In this document: piece after piece, positions 1-7,097 of the stretch | How positions within the stretch are numbered: position 1 is the stretch's first letter | Layout: every line of letters starts with the position of its first letter | Assembly: GCF_000160775.2 (NCBI RefSeq) | Contig: NZ_CM001024.1 | Location: forward strand, 1,990,709 to 2,054,708 | DNA from: Aeromicrobium marinum DSM 15272 | GTDB taxonomy: Bacteria > Actinomycetota > Actinomycetes > Propionibacteriales > Nocardioidaceae | DNA length: 64,000 bases | Reading direction: 5' to 3' | Translations under genes and position numbers: made by a program | Notes under the pieces: model-generated | Database searches by the model: none | What the model was told of the DNA's origin: nothing | What the model saw: the letters and a program-made list of their open reading frames with translations, nothing else

Positions 1-1154
1 TGGACCTGGCGACGTTCGAGCAGCTGCTGACGCCCGCCGGGCAGGCCCTGCTGGCCGAGATCGCCCAGCGGGCCGGCGTCGAGTCCGACCTCGGCCTCGG
101 CACCCGGCTGCGGCGCCACCACGACGCCGGTCTGGTCGCCGCCGCCGTCACGCAGAACCACCTGCGCGGGAGGGCGGCATCGAAGTTCGGTCCCGACGCC
201 GCGCACCTGTACTTCACCCACGACGCCCTCGAGCAGTCGACCCGGCGGCGGGTCGCCGACCATCGGGCGGCCCGGCTGCGGGCCGCTGGGGTCGGACGGG
301 TCGTCGACCTGGGGTGCGGGATCGGTGCCGACCTGATCGCCGTCGCCCGCACCGGCATCGCGGTCCGCGGGGTCGAACGCGACCCCGTCCGCACCGCCGT
401 GGCCCGCGCCAACCTCGCAGCTCTCGGACTCCCCGGCACCGTCGAGGTCGGCGACGCCACGTCCGTCGACCTCGCCGACGACGAGGTCGCCTTCGTCGAC
501 CCGGCCCGCCGCGACGGACGTGGACGGGTCTTCGGCACCGACGGACTCCAGCCGCCGTGGGAATGGGTCGCACCCCTGCTGGACGGTCGCGCCGTCGCCA
601 AGGTGATGCCCGGTATCGCCCACCGCGACGTCCCGGCCGGCGTCGAGGCTGAGTGGGTCAGCGACGGTGGCGACCTGGTCGAGGCGTGCCTGTGGGGTCG
701 CGCGTTCGCCCGCGACCGCCGTCGCGCCACCCTGCTGCCGTCCGGTTCCTCCTTGGCGCACGCGGGCGACGAGGCGGCGGTGGCCCCCGTCGGGACGCAC
801 CTCTACGAGCCCGACGACGCCGTCATCCGCGCCGGGCTCGTGGCCGAGTTCGCCAGCTCGATCGGCGGCTGGCTGCCCGACCCCCACGTGGCGTTCGTCA
901 GCACCGACCGGGCCGTGAGCACGCCCTTCGGCCGCGGCTTCCGGGTCGTCGACGAGCTGCCGTTCCGCGAGAAGCAGCTGCGGGCCGCCCTGCAGGTCCG
1001 GCGCATCGGCACGTTGACGGTCAAGAAGCGCGGCGTGGACGTCGTCCCGGAGGTCCTGGTGAAGCGGCTCAAGCTCGACGGCCCCCACCCGGCGACCGTC
1101 ATCCTCACCCGGGTGGACGGCGCCGGCCGCGCGTTCCTCGTCGAACGACTCTGA
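1..1154 (+). CDS. THUMP-like-domain class I SAM methyltransferase (5' end at window edge)
   Basis: The reading frame is open from the first complete codon of the window to the stop, giving 383 visible residues. The window opens with 'tg' of what may be the start codon, so at most a few residues are missing. A Rossmann SAM-binding motif I (VDLGCGIGADLIAVA) lies near residue 98, followed by the acidic ERD strand-2 end and a DPARR motif where catalytic or strand-4 residues sit in this family. The C-terminal ~80 residues (VRRIGTLTVKKRGVDV) match the THUMP-like domain that actinobacterial proteins of this type carry. It is probably an RNA methyltransferase, but the substrate cannot be read from sequence. 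It ends 27 bp before pxpA, which has its own promoter-like hexamer. Confidence 0.85.
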   Translation, partial: DLATFEQLLTPAGQALLAEIAQRAGVESDLGLGTRLRRHHDAGLVAAAVTQNHLRGRAASKFGPDAAHLYFTHDALEQSTRRRVADHRAARLRAAGVGRVVDLGCGIGADLIAVARTGIAVRGVERDPVRTAVARANLAALGLPGTVEVGDATSVDLADDEVAFVDPARRDGRGRVFGTDGLQPPWEWVAPLLDGRAVAKVMPGIAHRDVPAGVEAEWVSDGGDLVEACLWGRAFARDRRRATLLPSGSSLAHAGDEAAVAPVGTHLYEPDDAVIRAGLVAEFASSIGGWLPDPHVAFVSTDRAVSTPFGRGFRVVDELPFREKQLRAALQVRRIGTLTVKKRGVDVVPEVLVKRLKLDGPHPATVILTRVDGAGRAFLVERL

Positions 1155-1169
1155 CCCGGTCCACGCGGC

Positions 1170-1175
1170 TAGGGT
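1170..1175 (+). promoter_or_regulatory. -10-like hexamer TAGGGT for pxpA (leaderless type)
   Basis: TAGGGT lies exactly six bases before the pxpA ATG, and no Shine-Dalgarno sequence is present between them. This fits a TANNNT -10 element with transcription beginning at or next to the start codon, as in many leaderless actinobacterial genes. Confidence 0.55.
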
Positions 1176-1181
1176 CGGCCC

Positions 1182-1907
1182 ATGGACCCGCTCGAGCCGC
1201 CGCGTGTCGACCTCAACGCCGATCTCGGCGAGTCCGTCGAACGCTGGGAGTCCGGTGAGGACCTTGCGCTGCTCGACGTCGTCACCAGCGCCAACGTCTG
1301 CTGCGGTGCCTACGCCGGCGACGAGGGTCTGATGTTCGCGACCTGTCTGGCAGCGGCGGAGCGCGGCGTGGCGATCGGCGCCCAGGTCGGCTACCCCGAT
1401 CGCGAGGGGTTCGGCCGGCGGCCGCAGGACCCCGACCACGACGAGCTCGTGCGGCAGGTGCGCGAGCAGGTCGACCTGCTCGCCGAGATCGCCGACGAGA
1501 CCGGCGCGACCGTGGCCTACGTCAAACCGCACGGCGCGCTCTACCACGCCGTCACGTCCGACGAGGCACAGTCGGCGGCCGTCGTGGAGGCCGTCGCCCC
1601 CTACGGGCTCCCGCTCCTGGGGCTGCCCCATGCGCTGGCACTCTCCCGCGCCCGCGCCGAGGGCCTGCCCGTCGTCGTCGAGGGGTTCGCGGACCGCGCC
1701 TACACGCCCTCGGGCGACCTCGTGCCCCGCTCCGACCCGGGCGCGGTGCTGCACGACCGGGCCGCCGTCGCCGCCCAGGCGGTGCGACTGCTCGGCACGG
1801 TGGACTCGATCTGCCTGCACAGCGACTCCCCCGGCGCCGTGGATCTGGCCGGGGCCGTCCGGGCGGCACTGGAGCGGGCGGGCGCGACGATCGGACCGTT
1901 CGCGTGA
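1182..1907 (+). CDS. pxpA: 5-oxoprolinase subunit PxpA (LamB/YcsF family)
   Basis: This 241-residue protein has the LamB/YcsF signature. DLNADLGES is near the N terminus, followed by SANVCCG, GYPDREGFGRR, AYVKPHGALYH, VEGFADRAY and ICLHSD. PxpA works with PxpB and PxpC in ATP-dependent opening of 5-oxoproline (pyroglutamate) to glutamate in the cytoplasm. Length matches the family (about 245-255). Two family positions look altered: the usual GAHP before the Y-P-D motif reads GAQV, and the usual HGD reads HSD. The gene heads a three-gene operon and overlaps pxpB by four bases (GTGA). Confidence 0.93.
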   Translation: MDPLEPPRVDLNADLGESVERWESGEDLALLDVVTSANVCCGAYAGDEGLMFATCLAAAERGVAIGAQVGYPDREGFGRRPQDPDHDELVRQVREQVDLLAEIADETGATVAYVKPHGALYHAVTSDEAQSAAVVEAVAPYGLPLLGLPHALALSRARAEGLPVVVEGFADRAYTPSGDLVPRSDPGAVLHDRAAVAAQAVRLLGTVDSICLHSDSPGAVDLAGAVRAALERAGATIGPFA

Positions 1908-2500
1908 GGGTCCTGCCGTGCGGCGACCGGGCGGTGCTGCTCGACTGCGCCGACCTGGAGGAGGCACTGGGCTGGTTCACGGCGCTGCAGGACCGGGCGG
2001 AGGCGGTGGTCGGGGCGCGGACCGTCCTGCTGCGGGGGCAGCCGGACCAGCTGCGCCGCCTCGTCGCTGCGTCCGCACCCGCGCCTGCGCACCAGGTCGC
2101 GCCGACCACCGTGGTGGTGCCGGTGAGCTACGACGGCGCCGACCTCGACGAGGTGGCCACGCTGACCGGACTGACCCCCGACGAGGTCGTCTCCGCACAC
2201 ACCGGCGCCCCGTGGACGGTCGCCTTCAGCGGCTTCGCCCCCGGGTTCGCCTACCTGGCCGGCGGTGACCGGCGGCTCCACGTGCCGCGCCGCGCGACGC
2301 CCAGACCGTCGGTGCCGGCCGGCGCGGTCGGGCTCGCCGGCGAGTTCTCCGGCATCTATCCGCGCTCGTCGCCCGGCGGCTGGCAGCTGCTGGGTCGGAC
2401 CGACACCGCGATGTGGGACCTGGACCGTGACCCGCCGGCCCTGCTCACCCCGGGCACCGTCGTCCGCTTCGAGGCCGCGGACGGACCGGCGTCACCATGA
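1904..2500 (+). CDS. pxpB: 5-oxoprolinase subunit PxpB (KipI-like)
   Basis: This 198-residue protein carries the carboxyltransferase C/D (KipI) domain hallmark FSGFAPGFAYLAG. It is followed by VPRRATPRPSVPAGAVG and the GWQLLGRT segment expected near the end of the family. It pairs with PxpC to form the phosphorylating part of the three-subunit 5-oxoprolinase. The GTG start overlaps the pxpA stop in a GTGA, and the stop overlaps the pxpC start in an ATGA, so translation is probably coupled along the operon. Homologues were first described in Bacillus as a sporulation-kinase inhibitor (KipI), but the pxpA neighbour favours the oxoprolinase role. Confidence 0.93.
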   Translation: MRVLPCGDRAVLLDCADLEEALGWFTALQDRAEAVVGARTVLLRGQPDQLRRLVAASAPAPAHQVAPTTVVVPVSYDGADLDEVATLTGLTPDEVVSAHTGAPWTVAFSGFAPGFAYLAGGDRRLHVPRRATPRPSVPAGAVGLAGEFSGIYPRSSPGGWQLLGRTDTAMWDLDRDPPALLTPGTVVRFEAADGPASP

Positions 2501-3360
2501 GTCTCGTCGTGGAGTCGGCCGGTCCCCTGACCCTCGTGCAGGACGCGGGCCGGCCCGGCCACACCGGGTGGGGCGTGTCGGCGTCCGGCGCCTTCGACCG
2601 TCCGGCGATGCGCCAGTCCCACCACGTCCTGGGCAACCCCGCGGGCGCCGCCGTGCTCGAGACCTACGGCGACCTGGCCCTCCGGGCGGCCCGCCGCCAC
2701 GTGGTGGCCGTGACGGGAGCACCCGCACCGGTCCTGCTCGACGGACGGCCGGTCCCCCAGGGCCGTGCACTCACCCTGCCGCGGGGATCGCTGCTGAGGG
2801 TGGGCCCGGCCTCACCCGGCCTGCGGCTGACGGTCGGCGTCGCCGGCGGCATCCGCACCCCGGTGGTGCTCGGGTCGCGCTCGCGAGACGTCCTGGCCGA
2901 CCTCGGGCCCGACCGGCTCGCCGACGGGGCGGTCCTGTCGGTCGGACCCGCTCACCCCACCCCTCTCGTCGACGACATCGTGCCCACCGTTCGGTCGGGC
3001 TGCATCGACCTCTCGGTGACGCCCGGTCCGCGGGACGACTGGTTCGTCGAGGGGGCCCTCGAGCAGCTCCTGACGACCGGGTGGGCCGTGTCGCCGCAGT
3101 CGGACCGCATCGGCGTCCGCCTCTTGGGACCGCCGCTCGTCCGGTCCCGCACCGCCGAGCTCCCGAGCGAACCGGTGGTGCGCGGGAGCATCCAGGTGAC
3201 CGCCGCCGGCCTGCCCGTCGTGCTGGGTCCGGACCATCCCGTCACGGGGGGCTACCCGGTGATCGCGGTGGTCGACGACGCCGACACCGACCTGCTGGCC
3301 CAGGCCCGACCCGGTCAGGTGGTGCGGCTTCACCGCCGGCGCCCCGGTGCGGGTGCATGA
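2497..3360 (+). CDS. pxpC: 5-oxoprolinase subunit PxpC (biotin-dependent-carboxyltransferase-like)
   Basis: This 287-residue protein has the AHS2/KipA-type fold signature. SAGPLTLVQDAGRPGH is at the N terminus and GWGVSASGAFDRPA follows. A late segment (IQVTAAGLPVVLGPDHPVTG) is where the family usually reads Q-(X)n-P-DG-QT-GGY. The expected DGQTTGGYP motif here reads DHPVTGGYP. It is the third subunit of the 5-oxoproline-hydrolysing complex. It starts inside the pxpB stop (ATGA) and ends eight bases before the preferred start of the next gene. Confidence 0.92.
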   Translation: MSLVVESAGPLTLVQDAGRPGHTGWGVSASGAFDRPAMRQSHHVLGNPAGAAVLETYGDLALRAARRHVVAVTGAPAPVLLDGRPVPQGRALTLPRGSLLRVGPASPGLRLTVGVAGGIRTPVVLGSRSRDVLADLGPDRLADGAVLSVGPAHPTPLVDDIVPTVRSGCIDLSVTPGPRDDWFVEGALEQLLTTGWAVSPQSDRIGVRLLGPPLVRSRTAELPSEPVVRGSIQVTAAGLPVVLGPDHPVTGGYPVIAVVDDADTDLLAQARPGQVVRLHRRRPGAGA

Positions 3361-3367
3361 TGAGGCG

Positions 3368-4057
3368 ATGAGAGACGTCCGGCGCCTCGTCGTCACCCTC
3401 GTCATCGGCTCCTTCTCCGTCGCGGCCGCGCTCGGCATCCTGGCCCTGCTCACCGGTGGTGACGGTTTCGGCGAGACCCAGGGTCGGGTGCTGCTGACCA
3501 CGGTCGTCGTCGGGGTGGAGTCCGTGGCCGTGCTCTGCTACCTCGCGGTCGCGGGACGACCCGCTGCTTTCGTGGGCGCCCTCGGGGGTGTGGTCTCGCT
3601 GGTCCCGACCGGCCTGGCCCTGTGGCTGACGTGGGGCGGGTCGGACACCGCTGCTCTCTTCGAGGTGTTCGGCGTCTCCGTCACGATCGCCGCGTCCCTC
3701 GCCCAGGCCTGCCTGCTGATCGCGCTGGCCGGCCGACACCGCTTCGGGGCCGGGTTGACCGGCACCCTGGTCGCCATCACCGTGGTGGCCGCCATGATCT
3801 GCCTCGCGATCGTCGCCGGTGAGGACCTCGGCGACTGGTACTGGCGCCTGTTCGGAGTGGTCGCGATCCTCGACGTGCTGGGCACCGTGGTGCTGGCGGC
3901 GACCGGGGCCTCCGGGCGCCGAGCACGACCCGTTGCAGGCGAGCCGGACCTGCTCAGCCCGGCGGCCCGGGCGCGGCTCGTCGAGGCGGCCCACCGGCGC
4001 GGAACGAGCCCCACTCAGGTGCTCGACGACGCGCTCGACGCCCTGCTCGGCCCCTGA
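3368..4057 (+). CDS. small multi-pass membrane protein of unknown function
   Basis: I do not recognise a family. The 229-residue product has about six hydrophobic helices in its first 180 residues. These are followed by a soluble tail (LLSPAARARLVEAAHRRG and onward) that looks like a short amphipathic helix pair, loosely like a ribbon-helix-helix module. The ATG at 3368 is preferred because GAGG lies just upstream. An in-frame GTG at 3347 would overlap pxpC. The gene is co-directional with pxpABC and may be the last gene of that transcript. It converges on tsaD, with the 115-bp palindromic element between them. Confidence 0.6.
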   Translation: MRDVRRLVVTLVIGSFSVAAALGILALLTGGDGFGETQGRVLLTTVVVGVESVAVLCYLAVAGRPAAFVGALGGVVSLVPTGLALWLTWGGSDTAALFEVFGVSVTIAASLAQACLLIALAGRHRFGAGLTGTLVAITVVAAMICLAIVAGEDLGDWYWRLFGVVAILDVLGTVVLAATGASGRRARPVAGEPDLLSPAARARLVEAAHRRGTSPTQVLDDALDALLGP

Positions 4058-4083
4058 CCTCTGGACCCCTGTCCTGCACCCTG

Positions 4084-4198
4084 GGCGGTAGGTGAGCAAC
4101 CGAACCCACGACGGGTCGGTGGCTGAGCAACCTCATGGCACGGTCGAAGGGTTGCTCACCTACCGCCTCCCCCGGCGAGAGGTTGGTGACCTACCGCC
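4084..4198. repeat. 115-bp four-unit palindromic element, copy A
   Basis: Four 18-bp units related to GGCGGTAGGTGAGCAACC occur here. Two are direct (4084-4101 and 4115-4132) and two are inverted (4150-4167 and 4181-4198). Successive units are offset by exactly 31 bp and the central loop is 17 nt. The first direct unit and the first inverted unit are perfect reverse complements over 18 bp. The same architecture, to the base, recurs at 47983-48097. Both copies fill the gap between convergent genes. It has no coding capacity, and may act as a bidirectional terminator, a REP-like or MITE-like element, or a protein-binding site. Confidence 0.85.
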
Positions 4199-4209
4199 CC
4201 GGGGCAGGG

Positions 4210-5256
4210 TCAGCCGGCGACCACCTGGGTGACCGGGAGGCCGGAGTCCGCCGGCAGATCGAGCGACGACGGGCGGTGCCCCCGGCGCACGACCTCGGCC
4301 CCGAGCGCCGCGACCATCGCACCGTTGTCGGTGCACAGGCCCATGCGCGGCACCCGGATCTCGATGCCGGCCTCGGCGGCCCGCTGCTCGGCGTAGTGCC
4401 GCAGGCGCGAGTTGGCCGCGACGCCGCCTCCGATCACGAGGGTCGACACGTCGTGCTCGAGGCAGGCCTCGACGGCCTTGCGGGTGAGCACGTCGCAGAC
4501 CGCGTCCTGGAACGAGGCCGCCACGTCGGCGACGGGCAGCTCACGTCCGGCGAGCGCCTCGCGCTGGACGTGCCGGGAGACCGCGCTCTTCAGGCCCGAG
4601 AACGAGAAGTCCCAGCGGTGCCGGGCCTGGTCGCGGGCCGCCGTCAGCGCCCGCGGGAACGCGATGGCGGTGGGATCACCGTCGGCCGCGATCCGGTCGA
4701 TGTGCGGCCCGCCGGGGTAGGGCAGGCCGAGCAGCCGGGCGACCTTGTCGAACGCCTCGCCCGCGGCGTCGTCGATGGTCTGCCCCAGCAGGGTGATGTC
4801 GCAGGTGATGTCATCGACCAGCAGGATCTCGGAGTGCCCACCGCTGACCAGCAGGGCCGCCACCCGGCCCTCGATGCGGCCGTGCTCGAGCTGGTCGACC
4901 GCCACGTGGGCGGCGAGGTGGTTGAGCCCGTAGAGGGGCTTGTCGTGCGCCAGCGCCAGCGCCTTGGCCGCCGCCACGCCGACCAGGAGGGCTCCGGTGA
5001 GACCCGGGCCGCAGGTGACGGCCACGGCGTCGACGTCCTGGATCCGGACCCCGGAGTCCGCATAGGCCTGCTCGAGGGCCGGCACCATCGCCTCCAGGTG
5101 GGCGCGGCTGGCCACCTCGGGCACCACGCCGCCGAACCGCACGTGCTCGTCGACGCTGGACGCCACCACGTGCGCCAGCAGCTCGGTGCCCCGGACGATC
5201 CCGACGCCGGTCTCGTCGCACGAGGACTCGATGCCGAGCACCAGGGGTTCAGTCAC
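4210..5256 (-). CDS. tsaD: tRNA N6-adenosine threonylcarbamoyltransferase TsaD
   Basis: This 348-residue ASKHA-fold protein shows [14 protein letters not shown] at the N terminus. The metal-binding HLAAH motif is near residue 110, with [22 protein letters not shown] and the C-terminal [12 protein letters not shown]. It transfers the threonylcarbamoyl group to A37 of ANN-decoding tRNAs, working with TsaB and TsaE. The GTG start is preceded at six bases by GACACT and no Shine-Dalgarno sequence, suggesting a private leaderless promoter. Its usual partners (tsaE, tsaB, rimI) lie 18 kb away on the same strand, separated by a glycan locus. Confidence 0.97.
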   Translation of the reverse strand: MTEPLVLGIESSCDETGVGIVRGTELLAHVVASSVDEHVRFGGVVPEVASRAHLEAMVPALEQAYADSGVRIQDVDAVAVTCGPGLTGALLVGVAAAKALALAHDKPLYGLNHLAAHVAVDQLEHGRIEGRVAALLVSGGHSEILLVDDITCDITLLGQTIDDAAGEAFDKVARLLGLPYPGGPHIDRIAADGDPTAIAFPRALTAARDQARHRWDFSFSGLKSAVSRHVQREALAGRELPVADVAASFQDAVCDVLTRKAVEACLEHDVSTLVIGGGVAANSRLRHYAEQRAAEAGIEIRVPRMGLCTDNGAMVAALGAEVVRRGHRPSSLDLPADSGLPVTQVVAG

Positions 5257-5262
5257 GGCCCC

Positions 5263-5268
5263 AGTGTC
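5263..5268 (-). promoter_or_regulatory. -10-like hexamer GACACT for tsaD (leaderless type)
   Basis: On the minus strand GACACT sits exactly six bases upstream of the tsaD GTG, with no ribosome-binding site between them. It is a weaker match to TANNNT than others in this window, but has the same spacing. Confidence 0.4.
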
Positions 5269-5335
5269 TCAGGGCACTGCACCCCACCGCGCCGGGTCCC
5301 GGGGTCCCGACGGTCCGATGTGGGACGGTGGCCCG

Positions 5336-5836
5336 ATGGCCCGCACCGACACCCCGCCCGCCGGCGACGAACGCTCCGTCCTGTTCCAGATGCTCGAGTA
5401 CGTCCAGCAGACGGCCCTGTCGAAGGTGCGAGGACTCGACGACGAACAGGCCAGGCGAGCCCCGGTGGCCACGTCACCCCTCACCACCCCCGCGTCGCTG
5501 CTGCACCACCTGAGGTGGAACGAGCACTACTGGGTCGAGGTCGTGCTGCTGGGTCGCGACGACCGAGCTCCATGGTCCGACGAGCATCCCGACGGGGAGC
5601 TGGAGGAGGGTCTGGTGCTGCCGGTCGACGAGATCGTCGCCGGCTACGGGGAGCAGGTGCAGCTCTCCCGGGCGCTGCTCGCCGAGCTCGACCTCGACAC
5701 CGAGTCCGCCGAGCCCCTGCGGGACTTCCACCCCAACGTCCGCTGGGTCGTGCAGCACCTCGTGGAGGAGACCGCGCGCCACAACGGACACCTCGACCTG
5801 CTGCGCGAGATGATCGACGGGTCCACCGGCACCTGA
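5336..5836 (+). CDS. DinB-fold DUF664 protein
   Basis: The 166-residue product has the DUF664/DinB four-helix-bundle pattern. A first histidine motif is in LLHHLRWNEHYW near residue 62, and a final HLVEETARHNGHLDLL near the C terminus supplies the other potential metal ligands. This superfamily includes mycothiol- and bacillithiol-dependent S-transferases. The actual substrate here is unknown. The ATG at 5336 matches the family N terminus. An upstream ATG at 5318 is possible and would add six residues. It is divergent from tsaD and ends 18 bp before the convergent DUF427 gene. Confidence 0.8.
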   Translation: MARTDTPPAGDERSVLFQMLEYVQQTALSKVRGLDDEQARRAPVATSPLTTPASLLHHLRWNEHYWVEVVLLGRDDRAPWSDEHPDGELEEGLVLPVDEIVAGYGEQVQLSRALLAELDLDTESAEPLRDFHPNVRWVVQHLVEETARHNGHLDLLREMIDGSTGT

Positions 5837-5854
5837 GGTGCTGCCGGGGCGGGC

Positions 5855-6157
5855 CTACTCGCTGATCTTGACCTTGCGGTCGAAGGCGACGTAGCCGCTG
5901 TAGTCGGACCCGACGCGGTCGAACGAAGCCTTGATCGGGTCCGGGTACGACCACGCGCCGTCGGGCAGGGTGTCCTCGCCCAGACCGACGTTCCAGTACT
6001 GCGCGTCACCCTTCCACGGGCAGCGGTACGCGGTCGGGCTCTTCTCGAACGCGCCCTCGGTCAGGCTGGAGGGCGGGAAGTACCAGTTGCCCTCGATCTG
6101 CACGAGCTCGTCGGTGGGTGCCTCTGCAAGGACGGTGCTGCCGAGTACGGCCTTCAT
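5855..6157 (-). CDS. DUF427 domain protein
   Basis: This 100-residue protein fits DUF427: VQIEGNWYFPPSSL, then YRCPWKGDAQYWNV (the hallmark C-P-x-K-G-x-x-x-Y), then AWSYPDP and a terminal VAFDRKVKI. The biochemical role of the family is not established. The start at 6157 is fixed by a strong AGGAGG six bases upstream (6163-6168 on this strand). An in-frame start at 6199 is ignored. It converges on the DinB-type gene. Confidence 0.88.
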   Translation of the reverse strand: MKAVLGSTVLAEAPTDELVQIEGNWYFPPSSLTEGAFEKSPTAYRCPWKGDAQYWNVGLGEDTLPDGAWSYPDPIKASFDRVGSDYSGYVAFDRKVKISE

Positions 6158-6214
6158 GTCAACCTCCTGGGTCGACCTCAGTCTGCACCCGAGCGGCAAG
6201 CGGTGCAGCCCGGA

Positions 6215-6976
6215 TCAGTCGCCGGCCTCACGGGCGGCCCGACGCGCCTCCTTGGCCGCCTTCTCCTCGGCGTCCAGACGGGCGGCCTCCTCCGGCGTGG
6301 GGGCGGTTCCGCCGTACCGGGCGGGCGCCCACCACTGGCCCTCGGGCCGGATCGGGTACTCGTGGATGGCCTTGTCCAACAGGGCCGACATGGCCTCTCG
6401 CAGCTTCGCCGTCTCGGCGACCGGGTCCTCGCCCGTGACCTCCAGCGGCGCCCCCACGTGCAGGGCGATCGTGCGCCCACGGCCGAAGATGTCGGACTCC
6501 TGGTCCTTGGTCTTCAGCAGCTGGGTGCCCCACGTGACCATCGGGATCAGGGGCACCCCGGCCTCGGCGGCCATGCGCACGGCACCGGTCTTGAGCTCCT
6601 TGATCTCCATCGAGCGACTGATCGTCGCCTCCGGGAAGATGCCGACGATCTCGCCGGACCGCGCGTACTCGACGGCCGTGCGGTACGACGCCTCGCCGTT
6701 GGCCCGGTCGACCTCGATGTGGTGGAACGAGCGCATGAGGGCCCCGGTCTTTCCCTCGAACGCCTCCTTCTTGGCCATGAACCGCACGAGCCGCCCGCTG
6801 GGCTGGGCCGCGAGTCCGTCGAAGACGAAGTCCACGTACCCGATGTGGTTGGCGGCCAGGATGGCGCCGCCCGTGCGCGGGATGTGCTCGGTGCCTGACG
6901 TCTGGAACTTCATGCCCAGCACCTTGAAGAGCGTCTTGGCGGTGACGATGACCGGCGGGTAGGTGATGTCGCGCAT
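6215..6976 (-). CDS. lysophospholipid acyltransferase (PlsC family)
   Basis: This 253-residue protein has the PlsC acyltransferase motifs. ANHIGYVDF is the H-x4-D catalytic motif near residue 43, FMAKKEAFEG is motif II, and FPEATISRS is motif III near residue 115. VPLIPMVTWGT follows. It probably acylates 1-acyl-glycerol-3-phosphate or a related lipid at the inner membrane face. The C terminus is a charged Ala/Glu/Arg helix of about 35 residues. TAGGCT lies exactly six bases before the ATG, pointing to a leaderless transcript. Confidence 0.9.
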   Translation of the reverse strand: MRDITYPPVIVTAKTLFKVLGMKFQTSGTEHIPRTGGAILAANHIGYVDFVFDGLAAQPSGRLVRFMAKKEAFEGKTGALMRSFHHIEVDRANGEASYRTAVEYARSGEIVGIFPEATISRSMEIKELKTGAVRMAAEAGVPLIPMVTWGTQLLKTKDQESDIFGRGRTIALHVGAPLEVTGEDPVAETAKLREAMSALLDKAIHEYPIRPEGQWWAPARYGGTAPTPEEAARLDAEEKAAKEARRAAREAGD

Positions 6977-6982
6977 GGCCCG

Positions 6983-6988
6983 AGCCTA
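6983..6988 (-). promoter_or_regulatory. -10-like hexamer TAGGCT for the PlsC gene (leaderless type)
   Basis: TAGGCT on the minus strand lies six bases before the ATG of the PlsC-family gene, and no Shine-Dalgarno sequence is visible. Confidence 0.55.
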
Positions 6989-7097
6989 GTGCACACGCGT
7001 GCACCGAGCCGGGTTCGGCGGTACCCGGCCGGACCTCGGGCCCCGGACCGGTCGCGTCGCGCCGGCCACGACCCGGACCGGGGTAGCCTCCTTGTCT

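Noticed and set aside
3347..3367. upstream GTG start for the small membrane protein
   Set aside because: It overlaps pxpC and has no better ribosome-binding site than the ATG at 3368.
4135..5865. 576-codon rightward ORF over tsaD
   Set aside because: It is the antisense shadow of tsaD. Its sequence is low-complexity Arg/Gly/Pro with no domain, and tsaD is unambiguous.
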